Shown: one piece after another, positions 48,301-57,409 of the stretch
Layout: every line of letters starts with the position of its first letter
Numbering within the stretch: position 1 is the first letter of the stretch
Source of the DNA: Anaeromassilibacillus senegalensis
Lineage (GTDB): Bacteria > Bacillota > Clostridia > Oscillospirales > Acutalibacteraceae
DNA: 64,000 bases
NCBI RefSeq assembly: GCF_001261775.1
Contig: NZ_LN868538.1
Location: forward strand, 248,001-312,000
Reading direction: 5' to 3'
The notes under the pieces: generated by a model
Database searches by the model: none
Told to the model about the DNA's origin: nothing
The model's input: the letters and a program-made list of their open reading frames with translations, nothing else
Position numbers and translations under genes: made by a program

Positions 48301-51300
48301 CGATGGAATCCCATGTGACGGAAAGCTCTCTTGCGAAGCTGTTTTCCACATACGCCTTAATCTTTTCAGGCAGGACCGGGGCCTCATTCTTCTTTGTGGT
48401 CACCGTCACGACGTCATAGGCGATCACAACAATGGGCGCGCCTTCCGTGATGGTGAGCGTCAACGTATTGGAGGAAATGCTCTTGCCGCGATAGGTAACT
48501 TCGGCGGTCAGTTCCACCGTACCGGCAGAATGCGCCTCAATCTGCATATTGCTGTTTACCTTGATCCAGCCCTTTGCCTCTGCGTCAACCGCCTTCACAT
48601 CGTATGTGACGTTCAGGTCTTTGTTATCCAGAACGGTGCCGTCCTCCATTTTCGCCGTCAGCGTAAACGGAACAAGCTCGTTCTCCGCAAAGGTGGCCTT
48701 ATCCGCTGCAATCACAGCCTCGTGGATCATAGCTGTGCTGCGGGTAAACTGGATGGTATAGCGATTGGTTGTGCCGTCTTCCGCCGTAACGGAGATAACC
48801 GCCGCATCATCGCCGCTCATTGCAGGAATGACAAACGCGGAGGCATTATCCGCCGCCACTGCTGTGATTTCCGGAATTTCTTCCGTAAAGCCCAGCGTAT
48901 AGGTGTAAGCGAATGTATCCGGTGTAAAGCCTTCCAGATCCTTGCCGTTCAGCTGCAGCGCGGTCAGCGTCGCATTGCTGCTCGGAACGGGAGCGTCAAT
49001 CGTATCCGCATATACTTCCCACTCGGTAACGCCAACTGGTCTGAAATTGGAGCCAGTCGGCTGTCCCTTCAGAACCAAGCGCATTGCCTGCGTAGTTACT
49101 GCGTCAAAAGTGATATCGTTCTTGACTCTACCCGCAAAATTATCCTTTTTGCTCTGATTGGAAACATCCACCCAATTTCCTTCCGCATCCTGATACTGCA
49201 GGATTGCCTGCTGCGGCAGCTGGGTTGCACTGTCTGTAAAGTAATAAATACCAACCTTTTGAATGGAATATGCCTCCGGGAAGGTCAACGCCAGCCAGGA
49301 AGTTTCGCCGCTGTGCGTAATATCATCCGTAGCGGCGTCGCCAATTCCGCCCGAAACCCAGTTGTTCCAACAGGGGCGCATATTCCCATCGCCGGTATTG
49401 CCATCAATTACAGCCCCGTCGTAGTTATCGCCTGTTCCATGCTTAGTGGATCCCAAAATAGTAGTTCCTTCAGACGCTAAGGCTATGTTCTTGCCCGGCA
49501 CTGATTCTGTGCCAATGCGAATGTACGCCTTTGCCTTTATGGACGTAAGGCCTTCCACCGTGCCTATCTTTTCAACCACTCCGGCCTGTGCCACTTCGTC
49601 TTCTGTGATTGCATCCCAAGTAACAGCTGCACTCTGCTCTGTACCGTCGCTGTACACAACCTTGACAGTAGCCGGCAAAGTCGGGACTGTCCCGGTCTTC
49701 GTGACAATGCGGGTATCCCTTACGCCAAGTACACCCTTGACAATAACAGTGATTTCAATCGCTTCTCCGCCGTCAACGGTACCGCTGACAACAAAGGAAC
49801 CCGGCTGTGCCAGATCCTCGTCCGAAACAGCGTCCCATTCAACCGAAACATCTTCCTTGGTACCGTCGCTGTAAATCGCAGTTACGGACGCAGGCAGAGC
49901 CGGCTGTACACCAACATTGGTTGTTACAGAGGACGGTGCATCATATCCGAGAATACGGCTGCCGTCTTCAATATCCGCCGTGGTATAGCAAGTAATCTTA
50001 TCAGAGGACAAGCCATCGCCAGTCGCTGTCAATGTAAAGGAACCTTCGTCCTTCGTAGACTTGACAATCACAAGCGCTTTACCGCTGAATGCTTTTCTCT
50101 TCCAAACGCCGTCATAGTCTTTGTAACGCTCCCAGCTGGGGGCATTGCCGTTGTCCACGCCGACAATCTCGCCGTCTCCTGTGATATCAAAATACATTTG
50201 ATTGTCCGCTGTCGGCATAAAGTTGCCGTTCGCGTCGGTAACATCCACCGTGATATAGGAGAGATCATAATTGTCCGCTTTAATGACCTGACGATCCGCG
50301 GAAAGCTTGATTGCCGCCGGGTTGTCTGCTGTAGCTACAACATCTTCGGCAACTTCATTGCCGTCGGCGTCGTAAGCAACCGCAGTCAGGGTACCGGGTT
50401 CATACGGAATACGCCATTCCAGATACAGCTTACTATCGCTATCCGGATTAACCTGATAGACCACATCGTCGCCGTTTTCATCCTGATACGGCGCAATGGT
50501 TTTAAAGGTCTGCATGCCAAGGCTTTCGCCGTCTTTAAACAGCTCCACGGAGCGTGCATTAGAATAAATACGAACCGGAATTTTACCATTTACAGTAACC
50601 TGGGAAGCCAAGGCGGGATCATCCCAGTTCCAGTGCGGCATGATATGTACCATCGGATTCTCTTCCACACTGGTCCACTGGCTTTGATACAGATAATAGT
50701 CATCCTTTACAAAGCCTGCCGTGTCCACTACGCCAAAGTAGGAATTCTTCGGAGGCGCATAGGCATTCTGGTTCCACGGGGTCGGCTCACCGATGTAGTC
50801 GAAACCGGTCCACACGAACTCGCCGAGCACAAATTTCCTGTCGCGGTCCGCCACCCACGAGCTGGTCGCCGTACGGCCCCAGCCCACATGGTCGTTGTCA
50901 TAGGAGGACTGCTGGTAATCCGGATGCGAGCCAGAATCCATGGAGCCGCTTCTGTCTGGATGCGCATAGATGCCGCGGCTCTTCGTTGCGGAAGAATTCT
51001 CAGCGCCGTAGATGATCCAATCCGGATGTTGATTGTGGCGGTAGTCGTAGTTAGCTTCCGCATAGTTCATGCCAACCACATCCATCTTAGAGGCAACCGC
51101 CGTGTAGTTGCCCTCGTTCGTATTCATGCGGAATTTGTCTTCCCCCATGGTATACGGTCGAGTGTCGTCAATTTCCTTGCCTGCTGCCAACAAATAATCT
51201 GCTACTGTCAGGCCTTTTGTATCATCGGTCGCATAGATTTCATTGCCGATGGACCACATGATGACAGATGGGAAGTTTTTGCCGCGGTTGACCATAAGCT

Positions 51301-52690
51301 GCAGGTCAAACTGTCCCCAGGTCTGGCCCGGCTTCGCGTCCGGATGCGTGGCGGCCTGTTCAAAGAAGCGCCTGCCATAATCATAGGTATTTTTCCCCTT
51401 ATACCAGCTGTCAAACGCTTCCTCAATGACCATCAGGCCAAGCTTGTCGCAGATTTCCAGCAGCTCGTCCGCCGCCGGGTTATGCGTCACGCGGATGGCG
51501 TTGACGCCCATCCCCTTCAGGATCTGCATCTGGCGCTCAATCGCACGGTAATTTGCCACAGCGCCCAAGGCGCCCTGATCATGGTGCATACACATGCCCT
51601 TGAGCTTCATCCATTCGCCGTTCAAATAGAAGCCGTCATCTGTGGTAAAGGTTGTCCAACGGAATCCAAAGCGGGATTCGTAACGGTCTGTTACAACGCC
51701 GTCTACCAAAATTTCGGTTAAAGCTTTATACAGATTCGGGGAATCCACGGACCAGAGTTCCGGATTCACAGCTTCCAACGTCTGCTCCACTGTTTGCGTC
51801 TTACCAGCGGCAACCGTAATCTCTTCAGAGGTTTCCGCTTCAGTGAATACACTGTCGTCCTCATAATTAAGGATGGAAGTGCGCACCTGAACCGTCTGCT
51901 CCGCGTCAGAATCATTCTGTACCTTTGTTGCAATATTGACATCTGTTGTAAAGTCGCTTACATCATAATCTTTTTCCAGATTCGGCGTGGTGATCTTCGT
52001 GCCGTATTTGGCCAGATGCACCGGCTCCGTCACAATCAGATTGACGTTGCGGTAAATGCCGCTGCCGGAATACCAGCGGCTGGTTTTACCATTGCTTTCG
52101 GTTTTGTTTTCCGCGCGAACTGCAATCACGTTTTCTGTTTTACCATCACAGATCAGGTCATCGGTAATATCATACGTAAATTCCAGATATCCGTTGGGGT
52201 AATTGCCAATCAAATTACCATTGACATAGGTGGTGCTATTCATATAGACACCGCCAAATTCAATGTTAATCCGCTTTCCCGCCATTTCCTCCGGCAGAAC
52301 AAAAGCTTTTCTGTACCAGCCGGTACCTCCGGCCAGATGGCCAATTTCCGAAGTGGTCGCATTACCATTTGTAAAATCGAGTTCAATGCTCCAGTCATGG
52401 GGCAATGTTAAACTGCGCCAGTCGGAATCGTCAAAGTTCTTGTCACTGGCATTGGAAGGGTCCCCCAAATAGAATCTCCAATCGTCGTTAAACAGGATTT
52501 CTCGTTCGGTTTCATCCGTTACTTCCGTCAGCACCGTACTCTCGGCGCTGTCCTTCACATCCTGCTCCGTCATCGCCAGCGCGCTGGTGAAACTACCTGT
52601 CGCAATTGTTGCTGCCAGAAGCAAAGCCAACAGCTTTTTGCTATGTTTCACGTCTTCAAATACCTCCTTCACTCGTTCTCTTCTCTTCAT
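45314..52690 (-). CDS. Giant secreted multidomain GH2 beta-galactosidase-like protein B
   Basis: 2458 aa, paralogue of the neighbouring protein A in the same order but without the GLUG-repeat block. It has a signal peptide (KKLLALLLAATIATGSFTSALA), a GH2 core with acid/base Glu484 (VIMWSIGNEI) and nucleophile Glu564 (IYGAENSSA), a DUF4982-like and an Ig domain. Paired Big_4 domains, a discoidin domain and a cadherin-like domain occur twice, followed by a beta-rich region, several helical FIVAR-like repeats, a Ser/Gly linker and the shared C-terminal domain. The ATG at 52690 follows GAGAGGTGA. A GTG at 52651 has AAGGAGG 11 nt upstream and begins directly at the signal peptide, so it is a serious alternative start. 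Expected to act outside the cell on complex glycans. Confidence 0.92.
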   Translation of the reverse strand: MKRRERVKEVFEDVKHSKKLLALLLAATIATGSFTSALAMTEQDVKDSAESTVLTEVTDETEREILFNDDWRFYLGDPSNASDKNFDDSDWRSLTLPHDWSIELDFTNGNATTSEIGHLAGGTGWYRKAFVLPEEMAGKRINIEFGGVYMNSTTYVNGNLIGNYPNGYLEFTYDITDDLICDGKTENVIAVRAENKTESNGKTSRWYSGSGIYRNVNLIVTEPVHLAKYGTKITTPNLEKDYDVSDFTTDVNIATKVQNDSDAEQTVQVRTSILNYEDDSVFTEAETSEEITVAAGKTQTVEQTLEAVNPELWSVDSPNLYKALTEILVDGVVTDRYESRFGFRWTTFTTDDGFYLNGEWMKLKGMCMHHDQGALGAVANYRAIERQMQILKGMGVNAIRVTHNPAADELLEICDKLGLMVIEEAFDSWYKGKNTYDYGRRFFEQAATHPDAKPGQTWGQFDLQLMVNRGKNFPSVIMWSIGNEIYATDDTKGLTVADYLLAAGKEIDDTRPYTMGEDKFRMNTNEGNYTAVASKMDVVGMNYAEANYDYRHNQHPDWIIYGAENSSATKSRGIYAHPDRSGSMDSGSHPDYQQSSYDNDHVGWGRTATSSWVADRDRKFVLGEFVWTGFDYIGEPTPWNQNAYAPPKNSYFGVVDTAGFVKDDYYLYQSQWTSVEENPMVHIMPHWNWDDPALASQVTVNGKIPVRIYSNARSVELFKDGESLGMQTFKTIAPYQDENGDDVVYQVNPDSDSKLYLEWRIPYEPGTLTAVAYDADGNEVAEDVVATADNPAAIKLSADRQVIKADNYDLSYITVDVTDANGNFMPTADNQMYFDITGDGEIVGVDNGNAPSWERYKDYDGVWKRKAFSGKALVIVKSTKDEGSFTLTATGDGLSSDKITCYTTADIEDGSRILGYDAPSSVTTNVGVQPALPASVTAIYSDGTKEDVSVEWDAVSDEDLAQPGSFVVSGTVDGGEAIEITVIVKGVLGVRDTRIVTKTGTVPTLPATVKVVYSDGTEQSAAVTWDAITEDEVAQAGVVEKIGTVEGLTSIKAKAYIRIGTESVPGKNIALASEGTTILGSTKHGTGDNYDGAVIDGNTGDGNMRPCWNNWVSGGIGDAATDDITHSGETSWLALTFPEAYSIQKVGIYYFTDSATQLPQQAILQYQDAEGNWVDVSNQSKKDNFAGRVKNDITFDAVTTQAMRLVLKGQPTGSNFRPVGVTEWEVYADTIDAPVPSSNATLTALQLNGKDLEGFTPDTFAYTYTLGFTEEIPEITAVAADNASAFVIPAMSGDDAAVISVTAEDGTTNRYTIQFTRSTAMIHEAVIAADKATFAENELVPFTLTAKMEDGTVLDNKDLNVTYDVKAVDAEAKGWIKVNSNMQIEAHSAGTVELTAEVTYRGKSISSNTLTLTITEGAPIVVIAYDVVTVTTKKNEAPVLPEKIKAYVENSFARELSVTWDSIDPSKYAGFGQFTVEGTVEGQSLKPTATVIVKDAVAARQFSTATPYAVVPQLPETVTVYNSDGTSTTDVAVVWDDVSADAFKVEEGTIVPVNGTATVDGTELPVVANVRVTKTEVTQSANFALMRNGYELPFAIASYTNDVPESTDRVDKLNDGTVSFATTDEDGKNIWCDWQRGAGGTENWIGVIMAHEGVVTKRFVDKLNVGFYDEGPTGGTQKPSDYRVEYYTGPVDFELPAGPSTGLGPNNPRGHIRDNYPGSPLNNEDNWTEVTYINGKPSVKTGALTEVSFEPVETCILRVYMVPTGTVCLGATELQFFGKIATAKSNYEVTAIRVGDQEIPLFPGMMDYEIKLPSAEVPTVTATATNNASVTVVPATDANGKAQIIFVPEDGSVANIKTYTIQFSSDVVEPTYPVQVAPAEGATVSSNVQQAKEGDTVTVSIADIASGKQFKSIAVADAQGNSVVTNEVVKGEQYTFVMPASAVTVTVTLEDTDPTGKHVLRANYNGKDVSLWINGEQQKFADNIGYYMVKLEAGAPIALTFKPRHDGREFREVTLNGEAQTLLGTKEFLYTGTMDATDTILDFTFDVVYKSLLKIVIDAAQAEVDNGNADKVIPTVKEKFEARFTTAKAVYADAEATQTQIDAAAYDLTVILHYMMFRPGSKEDLKKMIDDAKAIDFSNFLPEGKPAVEAALAKAEAVYADPDALQGDIDDASEALFDAMMALQRPADRELLDRLIEEADAIVADLDKYVPAGQEEFLAALAEAKKLTETATQDEIKKAVDTLTLAMAELRKKADKSELEALLESVETLKASDYTPESFARLAKAIADGQAVMKNENLSDRDQAIVTNSINEINTARALLVPANQTSKPSNGGSSSGGGSSSGNVYGGTGTAVVTSPVVTAGQDVLAAASVRSDTTLPFTLKRGSAYCFKMTVVNGNESTIPNFTVGNGGVLKTQYVTKIGNDYYYRVWAIGKPGQSTGVYTALPGQNPQKHCVVTIG

Positions 52691-53106
52691 TGTCTCACCT
52701 CTCAAATTTTACCTCAGCATTCCTCCTTTAGAACACTATTAAGATACTACTATTCCCTCATGTGGAAAAGGTTCCATTTGTCCCTCATTATACAGATCTG
52801 TATAACGAAACACAAAATCGCCATGAAGATATTGTTAATAATAACACATCCCAGGTTCAATCACAAGATATAAAACACTTTTAGATAAAAAATTTCAACA
52901 TTTGTGTACCTGCTCTCCTGTTCCTTATTTCAAGCAATAATATCTTAATTTTAATGCAATAACTGGATGATTTATCATATTTTTCTAATTTTATTACTTA
53001 GTAAGAAAGTATCTTTTCCACACAGTTCATTTTGTTGCAGATAGAGCGTATATGTAACATTTTACCATCATGTTTTTCCTTCGTTTACCAGATTTTTTAT
53101 AAGAAA
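52691..53106 (-). promoter_or_regulatory. Promoter, palindromic operator and AT-rich region upstream of GH2 gene B
   Basis: Minus strand: -35 TTGTGA (52861-52866), 17-nt spacer, -10 TATTAT (52838-52843). About 30 nt into the transcript lies an 18-bp perfect palindrome TTATACAGATCTGTATAA (52788-52805), followed by TGGAA-N4-TTCCA (52763-52776). Both are good operator candidates. From 52870 to 53100 the DNA is AT-rich and no gene is seen. Confidence 0.65.
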
Positions 53107-53137
53107 GACGGGCTGCCCAGATCACAGGCAACCCGTC
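53107..53137 (-). terminator. Terminator of the glycosyltransferase gene
   Basis: Minus strand stem GACGGG/CCCGTC with inner pairing, then TTTCTTATAAAAAATC. Confidence 0.65.
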
Positions 53138-53156
53138 AATATGTTTATATAACCAT

Positions 53157-54239
53157 TCATTTGTTTTCGCTCAGCCGCTTTTCAAAATACGTTCGATTGA
53201 ACTGCACTGCTTGGGAATTCGGCTTGCACTCTCCCGCCAATTCATTGTAAAAATTGGCGACATCATATTTGCCCAGTTTGTCGTAGCAGACACACAGCTG
53301 TAAATACGGAAGATAGTCATGGCTGTCGGGCTCTGAAAACCCGCCGGCTTCTTCCCTGCGCGGCTGCTCCACCGCAGTTTCAAACCAAAAGGCCGCCTGT
53401 TGCAATTGGTTCCGGTCCAAAAAATGCTTGCCGATTTCACAGCACACCTCAGACCGCGGCGTATCATAAACCAGGCTGCGCAATAAATCGCGCAGCGCTA
53501 AGTCGTCCTCTGACAAGGCGTAATGACAGTAGGACATCTGCCGGCATGCGTCAATCTCGTTCTCTATCCAGCCCCGGCCGGAGTCCAGAAAGGATGCATA
53601 TTCCTTTAATGCGTCCTCATACCGTTTATGATAATACAATTCGCGCGCATAATAAAACTGTTCGCGCGGATCTAAAGATTTTCCTTCTGACCGCAGCTTT
53701 TCAAAAATGCGCAAATTCCGGTCCGGGTCGCTCGGATGGAGCTTTTGATGCGTAACAGCCGTATTGACATGGAGAATTTTCCCGGCGGGCGTAATCACCT
53801 CATGCACCGCGCCCTGCCAGACGAATCCCATCCGGTTGCGGATCAGCCTTTCCCGATAATAGGAAAAGGTCGGATTTCCTTCACCGTCAAAAGCCGTGTG
53901 GTACTTCATCATGACGATGCTGACCGACGGGTCCAGTTCCGCTTTCAATTTTAAAAGCTGCTTTGCATCCTCTTCCAGCAAAACGTCGTCGGCGTCCAGC
54001 CACATACAATAGTCCATTTCCGCCTTTGAAAAAGAAAAATTCCGAGCGGCAGCAAAGTCGTCGATCCACGGAAAATCATACACCTGATCCGTATAGTTCC
54101 GCGCAATCTCTTTTGTCGCGTCTGTGGACCCGGTGTCCACTACGATGATTTCATCCACACAAGCCCGGACGGAGTCCAGGCACCGCGCCAGGACGTCTTC
54201 CTCATTTTTTACAATCATACACAGGCTGATCGTTGCCAT
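53157..54239 (-). CDS. Family 2 glycosyltransferase with TPR tail
   Basis: 360 aa. A GT-A domain spans residues 1 to about 200: ISLCMIVKNEEDVLARCLDSV, EIIVVDTGSTDAT and the metal-binding CMWLDADDVL. A helical TPR-like region follows (REQFYYARELYYHKRYEDALKEYASFL; YCHYALSEDDLALRDLL). No membrane helix is present. Related SunS-like proteins glycosylate peptides or surface polymers; the acceptor is unknown. Start follows GAGGGGGC. It stands alone. Confidence 0.9.
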   Translation of the reverse strand: MATISLCMIVKNEEDVLARCLDSVRACVDEIIVVDTGSTDATKEIARNYTDQVYDFPWIDDFAAARNFSFSKAEMDYCMWLDADDVLLEEDAKQLLKLKAELDPSVSIVMMKYHTAFDGEGNPTFSYYRERLIRNRMGFVWQGAVHEVITPAGKILHVNTAVTHQKLHPSDPDRNLRIFEKLRSEGKSLDPREQFYYARELYYHKRYEDALKEYASFLDSGRGWIENEIDACRQMSYCHYALSEDDLALRDLLRSLVYDTPRSEVCCEIGKHFLDRNQLQQAAFWFETAVEQPRREEAGGFSEPDSHDYLPYLQLCVCYDKLGKYDVANFYNELAGECKPNSQAVQFNRTYFEKRLSENK

Positions 54240-54475
54240 AGCAAAGCCCCCTCACCGGATTGCGGCCTTTTTGTTCTCAGAAAGACCCATTTATTCCATC
54301 CTATGCAGGTAAAATCAAATGGTTCCAGGCACAGGGCCTTTTTAGGCCGCAGAGGCTTGGGCGCAAATGCCGGGAAAAATGGAAAAGATACTTGCAATAG
54401 CTGCTTTTTTGTGGTACTATAATCAAAGCTATTTATGGGAGCTTAGGCTCCAGGCAGTATTATCGGAGGTGCAGT
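54240..54475 (+). promoter_or_regulatory. secG upstream region
   Basis: TTGCAA near 54390 and TACTATAAT near 54414-54422 give a plausible promoter (17 nt to TACTAT, 20 nt to TATAAT). A small stem GGAGC-TTAG-GCTCC precedes the ribosome site GGAGGTGC of secG. Confidence 0.5.
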
Positions 54476-54730
54476 ATGAACGCGTTGCAAATTGTTTTCG
54501 GGGTCGTTCTGGCTTTGTTCTCCATCGCTATCATCGTGATTGTTCTGTTGCAGGAAGGCCATCAGGCGGGACTGGGAGCAATTACAGGCGGTGCGGATAC
54601 ATTTCTGGCAAAAAACCAGGCGCGGACCGTGGATGCGTTTCTCGCAAGATGGACAAAGGTGGTCGCCGTCGGCTTCTTCCTTCTGGTCATCGTATTGAAC
54701 GCGATCCTGTTTTTTGGCGTAGGCCAATAA
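54476..54730 (+). CDS. secG: Preprotein translocase subunit SecG
   Basis: 84-aa two-helix membrane protein, accessory subunit of the SecYEG channel. Helix 1 is ALQIVFGVVLALFSIAIIVIVLLQEG and helix 2 is VVAVGFFLLVIVLNAILFF, joined by the family loop GGADTFLAKNQARTVDAFLARWTK. Start follows CGGAGGTG. A terminator lies between it and rnr, the usual downstream neighbour. Confidence 0.95.
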   Translation: MNALQIVFGVVLALFSIAIIVIVLLQEGHQAGLGAITGGADTFLAKNQARTVDAFLARWTKVVAVGFFLLVIVLNAILFFGVGQ

Positions 54731-54740
54731 ATCCGAATGC

Positions 54741-54775
54741 AAAAAGCCCCGCTTCTGAAAGCGGGGCTTTTTTTG
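54741..54775 (+). terminator. Terminator after secG
   Basis: AAAAAGCCCCGCTT pairs with AAGCGGGGCTTTTT around TGA, ending in a run of T. Confidence 0.9.
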
Positions 54776-54903
54776 CCTGAATTTAGCTGAGTCAGTCCTC
54801 AAAAACAAAGATATAAAACCGTTAAAACCAGGGAAGAATGATTTGAGTAAAGGCGCGGACCGCGCCGCCCCGCTACAGACGGCGGGCAAAGGAGTACAAG
54901 ATA

Positions 54904-57114
54904 ATGTTGGAAGAAATGAAAGATAAAATTCTGCATGTTGTGCAGAAAACGCCGCAGGTATTTACTTCCCGCGGCCTGATTCAAAAGATGAAAATTAAAG
55001 ACACCAAGCTGTTTTATCAGGCTTTAAACCAGCTCAAACAGCAGGGCCTTGTCAGCGTCAATAAAAAGCACCGGGTACAGGCTGCGCCCGGCCCGCGCAT
55101 GGCGCCGTCCAGCGCTGTCAAACGTGCGGAGAAAGGCGGGGCTCCCAAGGCAAGAAACCTGCGCCCGATTCGCGAAAAGCTGCGCCAGCCCGTGGAAAAA
55201 ATCGAGGGCGTAAAAAATGCCGTGATTGTATCCCTCAGCAAGGGCTTTGCCTTCGCGCGGCCTGAAGACGGCGGCGACGATCTGTTTATCCACGCCCGCC
55301 AGCTGAAATCCGCCTTCATCGGAGATTCCGTCGTGCTGGATCACATTCAGCGCAGCGAACGCGGTTTTTCCGCCGACGTGGAAACCGTGACGGAAAAAGC
55401 CAGCCGCCTGCTGACCGGTACGTTGGTACAGGGCGACTTGGGCCTGGAATTCGCGCCGGACGATGCGATCCGGTACAACCTGCCGGTCCAGAAAGATAGC
55501 ATCAAACACCTGCGGGCGTGGACGAAGGTACAGGCGGAAATTCACCAAATTCCCGGAAGGGACGACCTGTCCGCGCGGATCGTCAAGGTCTACGGAACCT
55601 CCAACAGCGCTAAAATCTGTGCAGACGCCATCATTGATCAAAACGGCATCCGCACCAAGTTTTCGGATGAAGTATTGGCGGAAGCGAAGAAGGTCTCCAA
55701 AAGAGGGATTTCCGAAAAAGACCTGAAGGGCCGTTTGGATTTGCGGGACACCAACATTTGCACCATCGACAGTGCGGATGCCAAGGACTTGGACGACGCC
55801 ATATCGGTCAGCCGCACCCGGCTGGGTTACCGGCTGGGCGTACACATCGCGGATGTCTCCCATTACGTAAAAGCGGGAAGCGCAATCGATATGGAGGCGC
55901 GGGAACGCGGCACCTCCGTTTACTTTGCGGACCGGGTCATCCCCATGCTGCCGGTGGAGCTCAGCAACGGCGTATGCTCCCTGAACGCGGGTGAAGATAA
56001 ACTGACGCTCTCCGCGATCATCGAGTTGGATAAGCAGGGAGCCATTTTGTCCTACCGGTTCCGCAAGAGCGTCATCAACTCTAAAGTGCGCGGCGTTTAC
56101 GCCGAAGTCAACGAGATTTTTGCGGGCAAGGCCGATAAGGAGCTGCGCAAAAAATACGCGCCGGTGATCCGTTCCCTGAACGCCGCCCGCGAACTGGCGG
56201 ACATCCTGCGCGAACGCGGCAGGAAAAATGGTACAGTTGATTTGGAAAGTACGGAATCTAAATTCACGTTGGACGAAACAGGCGTGTGCGTCGATGTAAG
56301 TCCGCGCGGTACCGGCGAATCAGAGCAAATGATTGAACAGCTGATGATTGCCGCCAACCAGGCGGCGGCAAAGCTGGCCAAGCAGGCGCGTATCCCGTTT
56401 GTCTACCGCATTCACGAGCAGCCGGACCCCGCGCGCGTGGAAACGCTGGCGGATCTGGTGGCGGCGCTGGGCCTGAATGCCGTAAGCCTGCGGCATAGCG
56501 CCAGCGTGACAACCGCCGACTTTGCCAAAGTTATGGCGCAGGCGCAAAACACGCCGGCGCAGAAGGTGGTTTCTCATCAACTGCTGCGCACGATGGCAAA
56601 AGCCCGCTACGACACCCAGCCAGTCGGGCATTTTGGCCTGGCTCTGGAGGACTACTGTCATTTCACCTCCCCCATCCGCCGCTACCCCGACACCGCGATT
56701 CACCGCATCATCTCCGCGTATCTGGAGAAGGACAAGCAAATGGACCTGCACTTTGCCGACTTTGCAAAACAGGCAGCTTCTCAGTCCTCCAAGTGTGAGG
56801 TGCGCGCGATGATGGCGGAACGCAGCGCGGAGGACTGCTATATGGCGGAATATATGACGCAGCATCTCGGCGAGGAATACGATGGCATCATCAGCGGCGT
56901 GACCATGCGCGGCGTCTTTGTGGAGCTCCCCAACACGGTGGAGGGCTTTGTCCCGGTCACATCCTTTGAGGGTGCACACTTCCAGTTTGACGGCCTGATT
57001 ACCCAATACGACGAGACAACCGGCAAGAAGCTGACCATCGGCCAACCTCTGCGTGTTAAAGCGGCCGCCGCGGATGTGGCCAGCGGACGCATCGACTTTG
57101 TTCCGGCGGAATGA
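54904..57114 (+). CDS. rnr: Ribonuclease R
   Basis: 736-aa 3'-to-5' exoribonuclease of the RNB family. It has an N-terminal winged helix (residues about 1-60), two cold-shock domains (about 95-250), the RNB catalytic domain with CTIDSADAKDLDDAISV (metal-binding Asp residues, near 285-300) and SPIRRYPDTAIHR, and an S1 domain at the end (GIISGVTMRGVFVELPNTVEGFV). The long Lys-rich tail of some homologues is absent. Start follows AAAGGAG. In many Firmicutes rnr is followed by smpB and ssrA; neither follows here. Confidence 0.97.
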   Translation: MLEEMKDKILHVVQKTPQVFTSRGLIQKMKIKDTKLFYQALNQLKQQGLVSVNKKHRVQAAPGPRMAPSSAVKRAEKGGAPKARNLRPIREKLRQPVEKIEGVKNAVIVSLSKGFAFARPEDGGDDLFIHARQLKSAFIGDSVVLDHIQRSERGFSADVETVTEKASRLLTGTLVQGDLGLEFAPDDAIRYNLPVQKDSIKHLRAWTKVQAEIHQIPGRDDLSARIVKVYGTSNSAKICADAIIDQNGIRTKFSDEVLAEAKKVSKRGISEKDLKGRLDLRDTNICTIDSADAKDLDDAISVSRTRLGYRLGVHIADVSHYVKAGSAIDMEARERGTSVYFADRVIPMLPVELSNGVCSLNAGEDKLTLSAIIELDKQGAILSYRFRKSVINSKVRGVYAEVNEIFAGKADKELRKKYAPVIRSLNAARELADILRERGRKNGTVDLESTESKFTLDETGVCVDVSPRGTGESEQMIEQLMIAANQAAAKLAKQARIPFVYRIHEQPDPARVETLADLVAALGLNAVSLRHSASVTTADFAKVMAQAQNTPAQKVVSHQLLRTMAKARYDTQPVGHFGLALEDYCHFTSPIRRYPDTAIHRIISAYLEKDKQMDLHFADFAKQAASQSSKCEVRAMMAERSAEDCYMAEYMTQHLGEEYDGIISGVTMRGVFVELPNTVEGFVPVTSFEGAHFQFDGLITQYDETTGKKLTIGQPLRVKAAAADVASGRIDFVPAE

Positions 57115-57125
57115 TCTCCAACACA

Positions 57126-57165
57126 AAACCCCGGCGCGGTGAAAAAACCGTGCCGGGGTTTTTCT
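57126..57165 (+). terminator. Terminator after rnr
   Basis: AAACCCCGGCGCGGT pairs with ACCGTGCCGGGGTTT around an A-rich loop, ending in T residues. Confidence 0.9.
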
Positions 57166-57409
57166 ATCTGTCAAAAATTCGCTTTCTTTTGGATTCTTTC
57201 CCCATGTCCGCCCGCTCTTACAATTGCATTACGCATCATTCCCCTATCTCAACTCTGCTTATGCTAAACCAAGTTAAGATTTCCTTTGCTTTTTCTCCAA
57301 AAACCGGAATAAAGGATGGAATAAACGCCCACCATAGGAACATAAAGATAAACGTACGCGCGGGGACTCTGACGGAACCGCACGGGTGCGGATGGAAAGT
57401 GGTGTTACT

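Noticed and set aside
45302..49480. A 1392-codon open frame on the plus strand
   Set aside because: It lies wholly antisense to the second giant GH2 gene, has no ribosome site and reads as a composition artefact (rich in Arg, His and Cys). The minus-strand frame has coherent domains.
57115..57409. smpB or ssrA (tmRNA) after rnr
   Set aside because: No SmpB-like ORF or tmRNA-like ends are visible; the stretch has only the rnr terminator.
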